Source of the DNA: Anaerosporomusa subterranea
GTDB lineage: Bacteria; Bacillota; Negativicutes; Sporomusales; Acetonemataceae
Length of the DNA stretch: 64,000 bases
Assembly: GCF_001611555.1 (NCBI RefSeq)
Contig: NZ_LSGP01000013.1
Coordinates: 496,001 to 560,000, forward strand
Direction: 5' to 3'
Below, in pieces: positions 36,650 to 45,681 of the stretch (the first letter of the stretch is position 1; each line of letters opens with the position of its first letter). Position numbers and translations under genes: made by a program. The notes under the pieces were generated by a model, which was not told the DNA's origin, ran no database searches, and saw nothing but the letters and a program-made list of their open reading frames with translations.

Positions 36650-37558
36650 TTAACGTGAAGGCGTAATAGCAATTTGGGCAGTCATGTTCCAGCGAAGACG
36701 ATCATCCCAGCGCTCGGGAGCAATTGTGACTGTGTAGGTGATATCTCCCCGCTTCTTTTCGCCGTAAGGGCGGATAAACTTAACACGAGCCGGTATTTCA
36801 AGGCCAGGTATGCCATCAAATGTTAGCGCTACAGCATCGCCAACCTGTACCTTTGCCACCGTCAGCTCAGTCAGATCGTCGCTTCGAACCTCCCAGGCCG
36901 ACTCATCGGCGACACGCACCAGAACGGTTCCGAGAGTGGCATGCTCACCAGGTTTTACATCAATAAATACAACCGTGCCGTCCAAAGGCGCCCGTAATTC
37001 GGTTTTATCCAACTGGCCTTCTGCCTCAGTGAGTCGGGAGCGTTGGGTCATGAGATCCGCCTCTGCCTGCGCTAGTGCAGCTTGATTGCGTTCTAGCGTT
37101 GTCCGAGCTTGATCCACTTGCTGCCTGGGAGTAGCTCCTGCTGATTCCAAACGCTGTTGGCGCTGCAACTCACGTTGTGCGTCAAACAGGTTAACTCGCG
37201 CCTGTTCAACAGTCGCAGCGGAACGAGCCAGATCAGATCGGGAGCTTCCCACCCGCGCCTGATAGTCTTGGCGAACCAGCCGTAACAGAGGCTGGTTCGC
37301 TTTTACTTTGGCCCCTTCGCTGACTAATACTTCACCGACAGTTCCATCGACAGGCATGACCATTTGGGCGTATTTTATCGGAAAGACGATTCCTTCTGCC
37401 AGAACGCGCTTATCAGCAGTTACTGGCGCTATCGCCTTTTGAGCTATCTGCCGATTAGACCAAAACCACCACGCCCCGGCGATTATTGATATCGTCAATA
37501 ACGCTAACAGCCAGCGGCGTTTCAATCCACGATTACCAGACACCATCTGCTCCCCCAT
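36650..37558 (-). CDS. HlyD/MacA-type membrane fusion (adaptor) protein
   Basis: 302 residues. One N-terminal membrane anchor (about 14-31), a lipoyl-like half (AEGIVFPIKYAQMVMPVDGTVGEVLVSEGAKV), a coiled coil (about 95-175; rich in Gln, Arg and Ala), the second lipoyl half (TELRAPLDGTVVFIDVKPGEHA) and beta-barrel. It links the ABC exporter to an outer layer of the envelope. It is the third gene of the ATPase-permease-adaptor operon. Confidence 0.88.
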   Translation of the reverse strand: MGEQMVSGNRGLKRRWLLALLTISIIAGAWWFWSNRQIAQKAIAPVTADKRVLAEGIVFPIKYAQMVMPVDGTVGEVLVSEGAKVKANQPLLRLVRQDYQARVGSSRSDLARSAATVEQARVNLFDAQRELQRQQRLESAGATPRQQVDQARTTLERNQAALAQAEADLMTQRSRLTEAEGQLDKTELRAPLDGTVVFIDVKPGEHATLGTVLVRVADESAWEVRSDDLTELTVAKVQVGDAVALTFDGIPGLEIPARVKFIRPYGEKKRGDITYTVTIAPERWDDRLRWNMTAQIAITPSR

Positions 37559-37578
37559 CGTCTTTTCCCCCGATCTGT

Positions 37579-40011
37579 TTATTCATAGCTCAACACATCG
37601 CGCACGCTCAGCCGAGCCGCATTACGTGCTGGCATTAAGCTCGCCAACACAGACAAAAACGTAGATAACGCCAGCCAAATGCCAACTCCCCAGAAACTGA
37701 ATGTAAACGCTAACGGGCTCTGGAGAAACAGCACACCTACCTGATAACTGAGGAGCGCTGCTACAGGTAAAGCTAGGATTACTCCAGCCAGCCAGCTAAC
37801 AATACCAATACACAGCGCCTCGACCACAAATACTTTAGCAATATCAAGGCTAGAAGCGCCAATCGCTCGCATGATTCCAATCTCGCGAGTTCGTTCCAGT
37901 ACATTGATCCCCATCGCCCCCATCAACCCCAAGGCGCCAACCACGGCTAGCAACACTGCCATAATTAGCAGAAATGTGATCAGAATATCAAATTGAAAGC
38001 GAGATCGTTGTTTTAATTCCCAGGTAACGTCAACATTGGATACACGAAGACTATTCTTCTTCATATGTTCTTCTAACGACCGTCCCAACGCGGTCTGCTC
38101 TTTGGGATCGGCAGAGTTGGCAATAACTTGCACAGATCTCGCCCTGCCAGCTTCCTGAACCGCACCTGTCAGCCAATCATAGGGTGCATAGACTAACGGG
38201 CCGGTGAGGGTACTTTGAGCAATACCGACAACAGTGAATCGTAACTTACGCGTTCCTACCTTAACTACAGCTGGTGAGCCTACTTTTAACTGAGGATTAT
38301 CTTTGACAACTTCTGTATTCACGACCAAAGCGCTTTCATCCTCTTTGACCAGCCATCGGCCATCTACAAGACTCGGCTTAATCATTTTGGTATCTGCCGG
38401 CGGAGCAAGAATAAACACATTCTTGCTTGCTTCCTCTTCTGACTCTTTGCGCTCATCCCGCAACACCCGCCCTGAAGTAAAGCCCCAGGCTTCTGCTGCC
38501 TTCACGCCCGGGACCCTCATCACTTCCTGTTCAATGCGGCTGGCCCGATAGTTCTCGACAAATCCGATAGATACATCATAGCGAAAATAATCAAGTGCCT
38601 GATCAAGGGTTGAATACAACGATGCACGAACAGAAAATACAGCCATAAATACTGTCCCGGCTGTCGTTAGCGTCAAAAGTGTCAGCGCCAAGCGACCCTT
38701 ACGGCGAAAGGTGTTGCGAAGCGACAGTAAGACCGGTCTTGACAGCTTCTTCAGTTTGGTTAATATCCTGTCAAGCCAACGATCTACCCATCCCTTGGCC
38801 TGCAGATCGCTGATACCGTAATCACTGACCGCTTCCCGCACAGTAACACCTGTTCCACGCCAAACTGGCCATATCGCAGCAACTAGCGGAACCAACAGTG
38901 CGACTGATGCCTCTAATAACAAAACCCTAGGTGGCAGTTCCAAACCACCGGAATTAAAATTAAACACCCCGGCGACGAAACTGGTGACTGCGCTGGCTGC
39001 CAGCGCTCCCAACGGCGCAGCCACAATCAATGAAAGCACGCCATAAGCGCCAACCAACACTAAATACATTTGTAAAATCTGGTCCCGCTGGGCGCCGATC
39101 GCTTTCATAATCCCAATCTGACGCATTTGCTGTGCGAGAATCGAAGATACAGTGTTCACCAACAGAAATGTTCCCAGTAATAAGGACAAAACCCCAAGCA
39201 CTGCCAGCAGCAGGATCATTGCATTAATCGCAGGCTGCATGGGATGTTCTCCCGGTTTATAGACTTGCAACCAAAAGACGGTCGTATTACCTTGTTCAAG
39301 CTTATTCCAAGCCTGGCGCCCTACCGTCTCAATTGGGGCGGTATCCTTACCCTTTAGCACTGCCGGCTTTACGACAAAACTCACCTGATCTAGCCGCCGC
39401 GGCTCATCCAACTTTTCCAGCGTGTTCATACTAATATATCCATAGGAGCGTCCGCTGAAAAGGCTTGGAATCTGACTGGGATCGTAGACCACTCCTGTCA
39501 CCTTTAGCGACCGTTTTCGCCCCTTGGGGGTCTCTACAACAATTTCCCCGCCCTGGGAAACGCCCAGGTCAGCCAAGGAAGAACGCTCCAGCAAAACGTC
39601 GCCGTCGCCTGGCGGCCAAGCGCCAGACTGCGCCCGTAAAACATTCACTTTTTGTCTGTTATAATCAGGAATGGCTGTCAGCAGCATCTGCCGCCATTCA
39701 CCGCCTGCGGCACGCACGCGCAAATCGACATTGCGCCGTCCCTCCGCTTCCTGGACCCCTCGTAAGCTTCGGACACTCTGCACCAGTTCTTCGTCAAACG
39801 GATCGGCGTAGATACTGGCGCTAGCCGGCGAGGCTGACGCCCAGCTGTTCGCCAAATCGCGTTCAAACATCAAAGACGAACTATAAACCATCCCAACGGC
39901 GAATACCCCAACCGATATCGACAGTACCACCAATACCGTTCTCAGCTTATTGCCCCAAAGATCGGCCCATACCTTGCGCCAGCGCGGGGACAGCCAGGCT
40001 CTGCTATCCAT
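37579..40011 (-). CDS. ABC exporter permease with two FtsX-like domains
   Basis: 810 residues. The first membrane segment (LRTVLVVLSISVGVFAVGMV) and a large extracytoplasmic domain precede a first FtsX block at about 275-390 (QMRQIGIMKAIGAQRDQI). A second segment near 445 and second FtsX block at about 690-805 (RTREIGIMRAIGASSLDI) follow. This duplicated layout matches LolCDE/MacB-like exporters acting on lipoproteins, peptides or drugs; substrate unknown. It overlaps the ATPase gene by 8 nt. Confidence 0.88.
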   Translation of the reverse strand: MDSRAWLSPRWRKVWADLWGNKLRTVLVVLSISVGVFAVGMVYSSSLMFERDLANSWASASPASASIYADPFDEELVQSVRSLRGVQEAEGRRNVDLRVRAAGGEWRQMLLTAIPDYNRQKVNVLRAQSGAWPPGDGDVLLERSSLADLGVSQGGEIVVETPKGRKRSLKVTGVVYDPSQIPSLFSGRSYGYISMNTLEKLDEPRRLDQVSFVVKPAVLKGKDTAPIETVGRQAWNKLEQGNTTVFWLQVYKPGEHPMQPAINAMILLLAVLGVLSLLLGTFLLVNTVSSILAQQMRQIGIMKAIGAQRDQILQMYLVLVGAYGVLSLIVAAPLGALAASAVTSFVAGVFNFNSGGLELPPRVLLLEASVALLVPLVAAIWPVWRGTGVTVREAVSDYGISDLQAKGWVDRWLDRILTKLKKLSRPVLLSLRNTFRRKGRLALTLLTLTTAGTVFMAVFSVRASLYSTLDQALDYFRYDVSIGFVENYRASRIEQEVMRVPGVKAAEAWGFTSGRVLRDERKESEEEASKNVFILAPPADTKMIKPSLVDGRWLVKEDESALVVNTEVVKDNPQLKVGSPAVVKVGTRKLRFTVVGIAQSTLTGPLVYAPYDWLTGAVQEAGRARSVQVIANSADPKEQTALGRSLEEHMKKNSLRVSNVDVTWELKQRSRFQFDILITFLLIMAVLLAVVGALGLMGAMGINVLERTREIGIMRAIGASSLDIAKVFVVEALCIGIVSWLAGVILALPVAALLSYQVGVLFLQSPLAFTFSFWGVGIWLALSTFLSVLASLMPARNAARLSVRDVLSYE

Positions 40012-40756
40012 GCCATCCTCCTATCGGAGTCAAAATGCACCCCTCGGAAACGGTTACGATTCGATTGGTTCGACGCGCTAAATCTTCGTCATGGGTAACC
40101 ATGACCACAGTTTTGCCGACTTGAGTCAGATCACGAAATAAATCCATGACAGAATCCGCCGTACGAGCGTCCAGATTCCCAGTTGGTTCGTCGGCGACTA
40201 CCAACGGTGGATCAGTTGCCATACAACGTGCGATTGCCACCCGTTGCTGTTGACCCCCAGATAAGTTAGCAGGCAATTTATCTGCTTGTTCGCCTACGCC
40301 TACGAGTTCTAGTAATTTTTTTGCGCGCTCAGGCCGTTCTGAAGACTGATGAACATTACAAAAATCCATCGGCAGCATGACGTTTTCCAGCGCAGTTAAT
40401 GTCGGTAACAGTTGAAAAAACTGAAACACGACTCCGACTGTCTTACCTCGCCAAACAGCAATCTGATTTTCTGACAAGGTATGGATCGGAGTGCCGGCAA
40501 CCCAGACTTCGCCAGCGGTTGGCCGGTCAATACCGGTAATCATATTGATCAAGGTTGATTTGCCGCTGCCTGATTTTCCGACAACTGCAACAAATTCACC
40601 TGTCTCTACGCGAAGAGTTACTCCCCTTAGCGCCTCAAATTCGCCGGCGCCAGTGGTGTAAATCTTCTGAACAGAACGAATATCTACAGCTGCCGCGCCC
40701 TGCTGCGGGGAAGGCAGTTCCACTGCAGATAACCATTTCATCCATGAAAAACTCAT
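40004..40756 (-). CDS. ABC exporter ATPase, LolD/MacB type
   Basis: 250 residues. Walker A is GKSGSGKSTL, signature LSGGQQQRVA, Walker B LVVADEPTGNLD, H-loop VTHDEDLA. The TPTLTALENVMLP stretch is typical of the LolD group. An unusual N-terminal extension (about 25 residues, MSFSWMKWLSAVE) precedes the domain. ATG at 40756 with GGGAG is taken; a longer frame upstream has no ribosome site. It is the first gene of the exporter operon. Confidence 0.92.
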   Translation of the reverse strand: MSFSWMKWLSAVELPSPQQGAAAVDIRSVQKIYTTGAGEFEALRGVTLRVETGEFVAVVGKSGSGKSTLINMITGIDRPTAGEVWVAGTPIHTLSENQIAVWRGKTVGVVFQFFQLLPTLTALENVMLPMDFCNVHQSSERPERAKKLLELVGVGEQADKLPANLSGGQQQRVAIARCMATDPPLVVADEPTGNLDARTADSVMDLFRDLTQVGKTVVMVTHDEDLARRTNRIVTVSEGCILTPIGGWHG

Positions 40757-40897
40757 GTTATCTCCCTCGCACCGCTTAACATCTTCAAAATTCTGATCAT
40801 ATCTATACTCACATATTCTAAAGTCTATGACCAAAATCCTGTCTGCACGGCAGGAAATACGAACCCGTAATGGGTTATACTAGCTCTTTGCCAATAG

Positions 40898-40926
40898 TTG
40901 ACAACTTTTCAATCTCAGACTATACT
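40898..40926 (+). promoter_or_regulatory. Promoter of the 2-hydroxyacid dehydrogenase gene
   Basis: TTGACA, 17-nt spacer, TATACT: close to consensus, 38 nt before the ATG. Confidence 0.85.
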
Positions 40927-40964
40927 CAAACGTGAAACTTTACAGAGATATGGGAGGGAAACCG

Positions 40965-41921
40965 ATGACAAATACTGTAGTCCTAAATGCCGGGAAATTG
41001 GACTTTGACCACAAACTGGATTACTCGCCATTGAATCAATTGACTGTCTTGACTAAATATGAAGCAAGCAACGATCAAGAAATTATTGAACGGGTGCAAA
41101 ATCAAGATATCGTAATTACCAAAGAATTAGCGGTCGGCAGAGAGTTGATCTTGCAATTTCCACCATCAGTCAAACTCATCTGTGAAGCCGGTACTGGCTA
41201 CAATAATATTGATATCGCTGCTGCTCGCGAAAAGAACATTACGGTTTGTAATGTTCCCGGCTATAGCACCGAAGCCGTCGCGCAACTGGCAATCGCCTGC
41301 ATGTTAAATCTCAGTTCGTCACTGAGTCTACAACAAACCATGATAAAGCAAAGGGATCTTAGCAACTTTACTAAACACTTACAGGTTCCACATTTTGAAA
41401 TACAAAACAAGACATTAGGCCTAATCGGCGCCGGCGCCATCAGTTATCAAGCCGCGGTTGTCGCTCGCGCATTGGGAATGAACATTCTGGTATACAGCCG
41501 TACACCTAAGGCATGGAATCAGTTAAATGCTAAATTCGTTACCCTTGAAGAATTATTGGCAAACAGTGATTTTGTCAGTATTCACTGCCCACTGACACCA
41601 CAAACAAAACACCTGATGAACAAGGAACGCTTTCAATTAATGAAGCCGTCTGCCTACATCATCAATACATCCCGCGGCCCGATCATCAATGAAACCGATT
41701 TGATTGCCGCTCTGCAAAACAAACAATTGGCCGGTGCAGCGCTTGATGTTCAAGACCCTGAGCCACCGGCGCTCGACAACCCACTATTTGCGATGGACAA
41801 CGTCCTACTCACCCCGCACATCGGCTGGAAAACACTTGAATCCAGACAAAGGCTGATTGGGTTATTGGCTGGGAATATAAATGCCTATATCAAAGGAATC
41901 CCTACTAATATCGTTTCTTAA
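40965..41921 (+). CDS. D-2-hydroxyacid dehydrogenase
   Basis: 318 residues, NAD(P)-dependent D-isomer-specific dehydrogenase. Substrate domain includes GTGYNNIDIAAAREKNI and NVPGYSTEAVAQL. The catalytic Arg is in NTSRGPIIN, Glu in DVQDPEPPALDNPL and His in LTPHIGW. It reduces 2-oxo acids such as glyoxylate, hydroxypyruvate or pyruvate; specificity cannot be read. The nucleotide loop GLIGAGAISYQ has Ser where the third glycine of GxGxxG is usual. ATG at 40965 follows GGGAGGG. Confidence 0.9.
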   Translation: MTNTVVLNAGKLDFDHKLDYSPLNQLTVLTKYEASNDQEIIERVQNQDIVITKELAVGRELILQFPPSVKLICEAGTGYNNIDIAAAREKNITVCNVPGYSTEAVAQLAIACMLNLSSSLSLQQTMIKQRDLSNFTKHLQVPHFEIQNKTLGLIGAGAISYQAAVVARALGMNILVYSRTPKAWNQLNAKFVTLEELLANSDFVSIHCPLTPQTKHLMNKERFQLMKPSAYIINTSRGPIINETDLIAALQNKQLAGAALDVQDPEPPALDNPLFAMDNVLLTPHIGWKTLESRQRLIGLLAGNINAYIKGIPTNIVS

Positions 41922-41983
41922 AGAAAACCCTGCATTTTTTATTAAGGGGATTCATTTACGAGTTGATTTAAATATTTAGGTCT

Positions 41984-42026
41984 AAATAACATTGTTTTTG
42001 GCAACAAAAATAATGTTATTTTTTTC
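41984..42026 (+). terminator. Terminator after the dehydrogenase gene
   Basis: AAATAACATT paired with AATGTTATTT, with inner TTTTT/AAAAA pairing, followed by a T-run. AT-rich stem. Confidence 0.6.
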
Positions 42027-42193
42027 GTGCCATTATTAGTTTTTTAAAAACAGCATTATTCTATATTTCGCATGAGAAAAAGGGTTGTTCCAAAGAATAT
42101 CCAACAAGTTACCAGTAACCAGGATGCAGGTATTCTCGCGGATAGAGCGTATTTTACTCTTAAGACCAGATATTGGGAGGCATAGAGCATCTT

Positions 42194-42841
42194 ATGATAA
42201 GTGATCTTGATAGTCAACACCCTCATTGGGAGAAAACCTTCACTAAAAACCAAGAGATGTTTGGCACTGAACCGAGTGAACCAGCTCAACTTTGTGCTAA
42301 TATCTTGAAGCAGAACGGACTGAATGCTATTCTCGAGTTGGGAGCTGGACAAGGGAGAGATACCATCTTCTTTGCTCAACAGGGTTTCCGAGTTTATGCC
42401 CTCGAATATACTGCAATAGGTGTTGAGACAATTAGAAAGAAAGCTGAGGACTTGGGTATATCTCACCTTGTCACGGTTATTCAGCATGATGTGAAAAATC
42501 CTTTGCCTTTTGAAAATGCAACGTTGGATGTTTGCTATTCGCACATGCTATTCTGCATGGCGTTCACCACTTTGGAGTTGGAGACCCTATCTACTGAGAT
42601 TAGAAGGGTTCTCAATGATGGTGGACTGAACATTTACACGGTAAGAAATACCGATGATAAGCATTATGGAACAGGCATTCATAGAGGCGAAGATATGTAC
42701 GAAATTAATGGGTTCATTGTCCACTTTTTCAACAGGGAAAAGGTTGAAAACCTCGCTAAAGGCTACGAGATTGTGGATGTGTCTAGATTTCAGGAAGGCG
42801 ACCTACCTAGAGAACTCTTTATGGGCATTCTTAGAAAATAA
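42194..42841 (+). CDS. Class I SAM-dependent methyltransferase
   Basis: 215 residues. SAM motif I is ILELGAGQGRDTIFFAQQG, followed by the acidic residue of motif II in YALEYTAIGVE; motif IV is LDVCYSHMLFCMAF. Resembles Methyltransf_11/TehB-like small-molecule methylases; substrate unknown. The ATG at 42194 is 13 nt from GGGAGG. Codon use seems AT-richer than the neighbours, which may mean it was acquired. Confidence 0.82.
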   Translation: MISDLDSQHPHWEKTFTKNQEMFGTEPSEPAQLCANILKQNGLNAILELGAGQGRDTIFFAQQGFRVYALEYTAIGVETIRKKAEDLGISHLVTVIQHDVKNPLPFENATLDVCYSHMLFCMAFTTLELETLSTEIRRVLNDGGLNIYTVRNTDDKHYGTGIHRGEDMYEINGFIVHFFNREKVENLAKGYEIVDVSRFQEGDLPRELFMGILRK

Positions 42842-42867
42842 AGGGTTACAATGGTTATAGAGGGTAA

Positions 42868-42907
42868 AAAAGATACGCATCGGCTTATGCCAATCTGCGT
42901 ATCTTTT
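42868..42907 (+). terminator. Terminator after the methyltransferase gene
   Basis: AAAGATACGCA, 16-nt loop, TGCGTATCTTTT: perfect 11-bp arms. Confidence 0.8.
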
Positions 42908-43285
42908 CTGCGTGTTATTCAAAGAGCTACTTAAAAACGCCTAATTTTGATTGCAAACTTCTCATTATTTTTCTTTAAGTATTGCAGAAGCGCATCACTT
43001 GTAATATTATAAAATTAATACAAAGCATTGCATTGTCCTTTCGATAAGGACAAAAAACTGATGCTAAATAGCAAGTTAAATGTCCCCGATAAACGGGGAC
43101 ATTTTTGCATAGCAACTCGTAAACGGAATCTCTTGCATTTTTTTGCAGGGCCTTTTCATGTATAACCAAATTTTAAGCCCTGGATGTCTAGATTTCTCGA
43201 CTAACCGATATGGGATATCTACGTACCTGATATATTAACTGAGATGCTAAGACCATAACGTGCCGACTCTTCCAATAAAATGTTA
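42908..43285. other. Gene-free region with two hairpins
   Basis: About 380 bp between the methyltransferase terminator and the tatA stop. TTGTCCTT-TCGAT-AAGGACAA lies at 43033-43053 and ATGTCCCCG-ATAAA-CGGGGACAT at 43080-43102, the second followed by a T-run on the plus strand. No supported ORF. The two hairpins might end an unannotated short plus-strand transcript. Confidence 0.5.
43080..43107 (+). terminator. Orphan intrinsic terminator
   Basis: Perfect 9-bp GC-rich stem with TTTTTG after it on the plus strand; no plus-strand gene ends just before it. Confidence 0.6.
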
Positions 43286-43474
43286 TTACTTTTTCTCTTC
43301 ACCGTGCACTAAATTTTTCACCGGTTCCTCTTTTGGCCGATCAATTGTAGCATTCCTAAACTCATGAATACCTTTACCAATTGCTTTTCCTACTTCCGGT
43401 AGCTTGCCAGGTCCGAATACAACCAAGGCGATGACTAATATTAGGATCAATTCTGGTGCACCAAGATTAAACAC
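43286..43474 (-). CDS. tatA: Sec-independent translocase subunit TatA
   Basis: 62 residues. A membrane helix ([29 protein letters not shown]) with the conserved FGPGKLPE hinge is followed by an amphipathic helix and a charged tail. It forms the pore for folded Tat substrates. Start is GTG at 43474, with GGGAGG upstream. It is the last gene of the tatC-moaA-tatA group. Confidence 0.93.
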   Translation of the reverse strand: MFNLGAPELILILVIALVVFGPGKLPEVGKAIGKGIHEFRNATIDRPKEEPVKNLVHGEEKK

Positions 43475-43522
43475 ACAAAATACCTCCCCAATAACTATTT
43501 AATTTAATATCCCTGTAAGCCC

Positions 43523-44497
43523 CTATCCTCCCGTCTGGGACATCCCCCGTCTACATGATTGGACTTCATTTAGATCGTGTTGAGCAGGCTTCTGCCATAC
43601 GCTACGTCTTAAAAGCTTCTCTAAATCAGCTTCCGATACACCAACGCGTAACATGCCCTTTATATCAACCTCCGCGTTAGACAACAGACACAACTTAAGT
43701 CGGCCATCTGCAGTAAGGCGAATTCTATTACAATGATTGCAAAAATGGTCGGTAATGGCCGATATAAACCCTATGCTGCCTCTACCTTTAGAAAACCGGA
43801 ATATCGTTGCCGGCCCATCACCAGACGGCTGCTCCACTAGCTTACCCCACCCTGCTGCATTGATAATTTCCTTGATCCGACTAGTAGGAAACAACAAGTC
43901 TCTTCCTCTTGAGTGAACAGGCATATACTCAATAAAACGAACTTCAAATGGTTTATCTATTGAAATACGAGCGAAATCAATTAATTCATCAGTATTGATT
44001 CCGTTCATGACAACCATATTTAGCTTGATTGGTTCAAATCCAACCTGTTTCGCACTTTCTATCCCCTTTATAACTTCACCGAACATATTGCGACCCGATA
44101 TCTGCGAAAAACGATCTTTGCGTAAAGTATCCAGACTGATATTAACCCGATCCAACCCTGCTCTTTTTAATGGCATAGCAAACTCACTAAGCAAGCTGCC
44201 ATTAGTCGTCATCGATAAATCGCGAACACCCGCGATTTTTTTAATGTCGGCAACGAACTGGATGATTCCCTGCCGTACTAAGGGTTCCCCGCCAGTTAGC
44301 CGTACTTTAGAAATGCCTGCATTCACTGCAACACGAATAATCTGTAATATCTCTTCATAACTGAGGACTTCGTCCTTAGGGAACCACGATACGTGTCCAT
44401 TAGGCATGCAGTAAGAACAGCGAAAGTTGCATCTGTCCGTCACAGAAACCCGCAAATAACTGATATTTCTTCCATGCCCGTCTATGATTCCCACCAT
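43523..44497 (-). CDS. moaA: GTP 3',8-cyclase MoaA
   Basis: 324 residues, radical SAM enzyme for the first step of molybdenum cofactor synthesis. N-terminal cluster CNFRCSYCMP is followed by VRLTGGEPLVR and LSMTTNGSLL. The C-terminal cluster is CNHCNRIRLTADGRLKLC, and the end GMSQTGG has the double Gly required for GTP binding. ATG at 44497 follows GGAG. It lies between tatC and tatA, linking cofactor supply to export of the molybdoenzyme upstream. Confidence 0.96.
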   Translation of the reverse strand: MVGIIDGHGRNISYLRVSVTDRCNFRCSYCMPNGHVSWFPKDEVLSYEEILQIIRVAVNAGISKVRLTGGEPLVRQGIIQFVADIKKIAGVRDLSMTTNGSLLSEFAMPLKRAGLDRVNISLDTLRKDRFSQISGRNMFGEVIKGIESAKQVGFEPIKLNMVVMNGINTDELIDFARISIDKPFEVRFIEYMPVHSRGRDLLFPTSRIKEIINAAGWGKLVEQPSGDGPATIFRFSKGRGSIGFISAITDHFCNHCNRIRLTADGRLKLCLLSNAEVDIKGMLRVGVSEADLEKLLRRSVWQKPAQHDLNEVQSCRRGMSQTGG

Positions 44498-44611
44498 TAT
44501 CATCTCCGGTTCCACAATTCTGCTACAATCCGAATGGACTTAATTATCGCAATTATCTTCTTTTCGGAGTATTGCTAAATCCACTAGTTTTTGTCCGTAA
44601 TTTCTCTGACA

Positions 44612-45361
44612 TTACCTTTTCATTATGCATTTCACAATCCACAGACTTATCTCATACAGCACCAGCAAAGGCAGTGCCATCATAATTTGGGATACCACAT
44701 CCGGCGTGGGCGAAACAACACCGCCGATTACAAACGCCAATAATAGGACAATTTTACGTTTACGTATTAAAAGTTGCGAACTAATAATACCAAACTGAGC
44801 TAGCACTAGGATGAATAAGGGCAACTCAAAGATAAATCCAAATGGGAGCACAAATGAAATTACAAAAGACAGGTACTGCCCCAGTGAGAACATCGGTTGC
44901 AAGACATCAGACGCATATCCCATAAAGAATTTTATACCTGCTGGCAAGACGAAAAAATACGAAAACCCTAATCCAGCAAAAAATAAGACCACCGAAGATG
45001 GAACCAAAAATAGCGACGCCTTGCGTTCCTTGTTTACCAACGCAGGAACGGTAAATGCCCATGCCTGATAGAGAACCACAGGCAGCGCTAGCAGAAATCC
45101 AGCAACTACCGAAACCTTTAGATAAGCAAAGAAAGCCTCCGCGGGATTCATATAATATAACTTACCTGCTGGCGCGGTAAGCAGGGACACCATTTCTGCA
45201 GCATAGAGATAGCTAGCACTAGCACCGACTGCCACCGCTAGAACCGACTTGATCAAACGTTGACGCAACTCCTGCAGATGATCAACCAGCGACATCGTTA
45301 CTGGTTCAGTCGTCTGCATATGATCTGAGTCACTCTCATTCGTATCTACCTCAGACATCAT
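44612..45361 (-). CDS. tatC: Sec-independent translocase subunit TatC
   Basis: 249 residues with six membrane segments. The conserved cytoplasmic N-terminus MSLVDHLQELRQRLIKS comes after an acidic 30-residue extension (DTNESDSDH). Later conserved stretches are YQAWAFTVPALVNKERK, LPFGFIFELPLFILVL and VSPTPDVVSQ. It recognises the twin-arginine signal. ATG at 45361 has GAGGCG upstream. It overlaps a small unidentified frame. Confidence 0.95.
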   Translation of the reverse strand: MMSEVDTNESDSDHMQTTEPVTMSLVDHLQELRQRLIKSVLAVAVGASASYLYAAEMVSLLTAPAGKLYYMNPAEAFFAYLKVSVVAGFLLALPVVLYQAWAFTVPALVNKERKASLFLVPSSVVLFFAGLGFSYFFVLPAGIKFFMGYASDVLQPMFSLGQYLSFVISFVLPFGFIFELPLFILVLAQFGIISSQLLIRKRKIVLLLAFVIGGVVSPTPDVVSQIMMALPLLVLYEISLWIVKCIMKR

Positions 45362-45512
45362 TTCGCCTCGCTTTTTCGTTAATTGCCATTTCAATCTCGC
45401 AACTTATATCGACAAGTGCAATGCCCAACTCTGCGCCATCCGTTAAAGGCGGAGTACTGGCCTTCCCAACTGCCCCTATAGAGGAAGAGATGCATAACGC
45501 CACTGTGCGCAT
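45351..45512 (-). CDS. Possible small protein upstream of tatC
   Basis: 53 residues, MRTVALCISSSIGAVGKA at the start and EMAINEKARRNDV at the end. AAGGAG/AGGAGAAGG lies before the ATG, and the stop overlaps the tatC start, an operon-like arrangement. The opening VALCIS resembles the first strand of MOSC-domain proteins, but the rest does not follow, so it may be a shortened remnant. Not recognised with confidence. Confidence 0.4.
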   Translation of the reverse strand: MRTVALCISSSIGAVGKASTPPLTDGAELGIALVDISCEIEMAINEKARRNDV

Positions 45513-45681
45513 GCACCTTCTCCTCTCCTTACTTCAACATAGCTTTGACTTCCCTGTAACTTTGGCACCATCGATTGGGAGCGCCGGTGAGTTCATGACA
45601 TATTACATATTTCTCTAAGGTCGAACTCTACGGCAATCCCCCACTCTTCCGCGGCTTGTTTGGCCGCGCTCTGAATAGTAA

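Noticed and set aside
42851-42934. A 27-codon frame starting ATGGTTATAGAGGG after the methyltransferase
   Set aside because: It runs straight through the transcription terminator and has no protein-like features.
43060-43107. ATAGCAAGTTAAA followed by hairpins, which resembles part of a type II tracrRNA
   Set aside because: No cas9, no repeat array and no complementary repeat were seen in the window. The hairpin following it is a plain terminator. A 13-mer match in AT-rich DNA is weak evidence.
45421-45618. 65-codon plus-strand frame in the psrC-tatC gap
   Set aside because: No ribosome site and opposite to the operon; the minus strand has better candidates in the same place.
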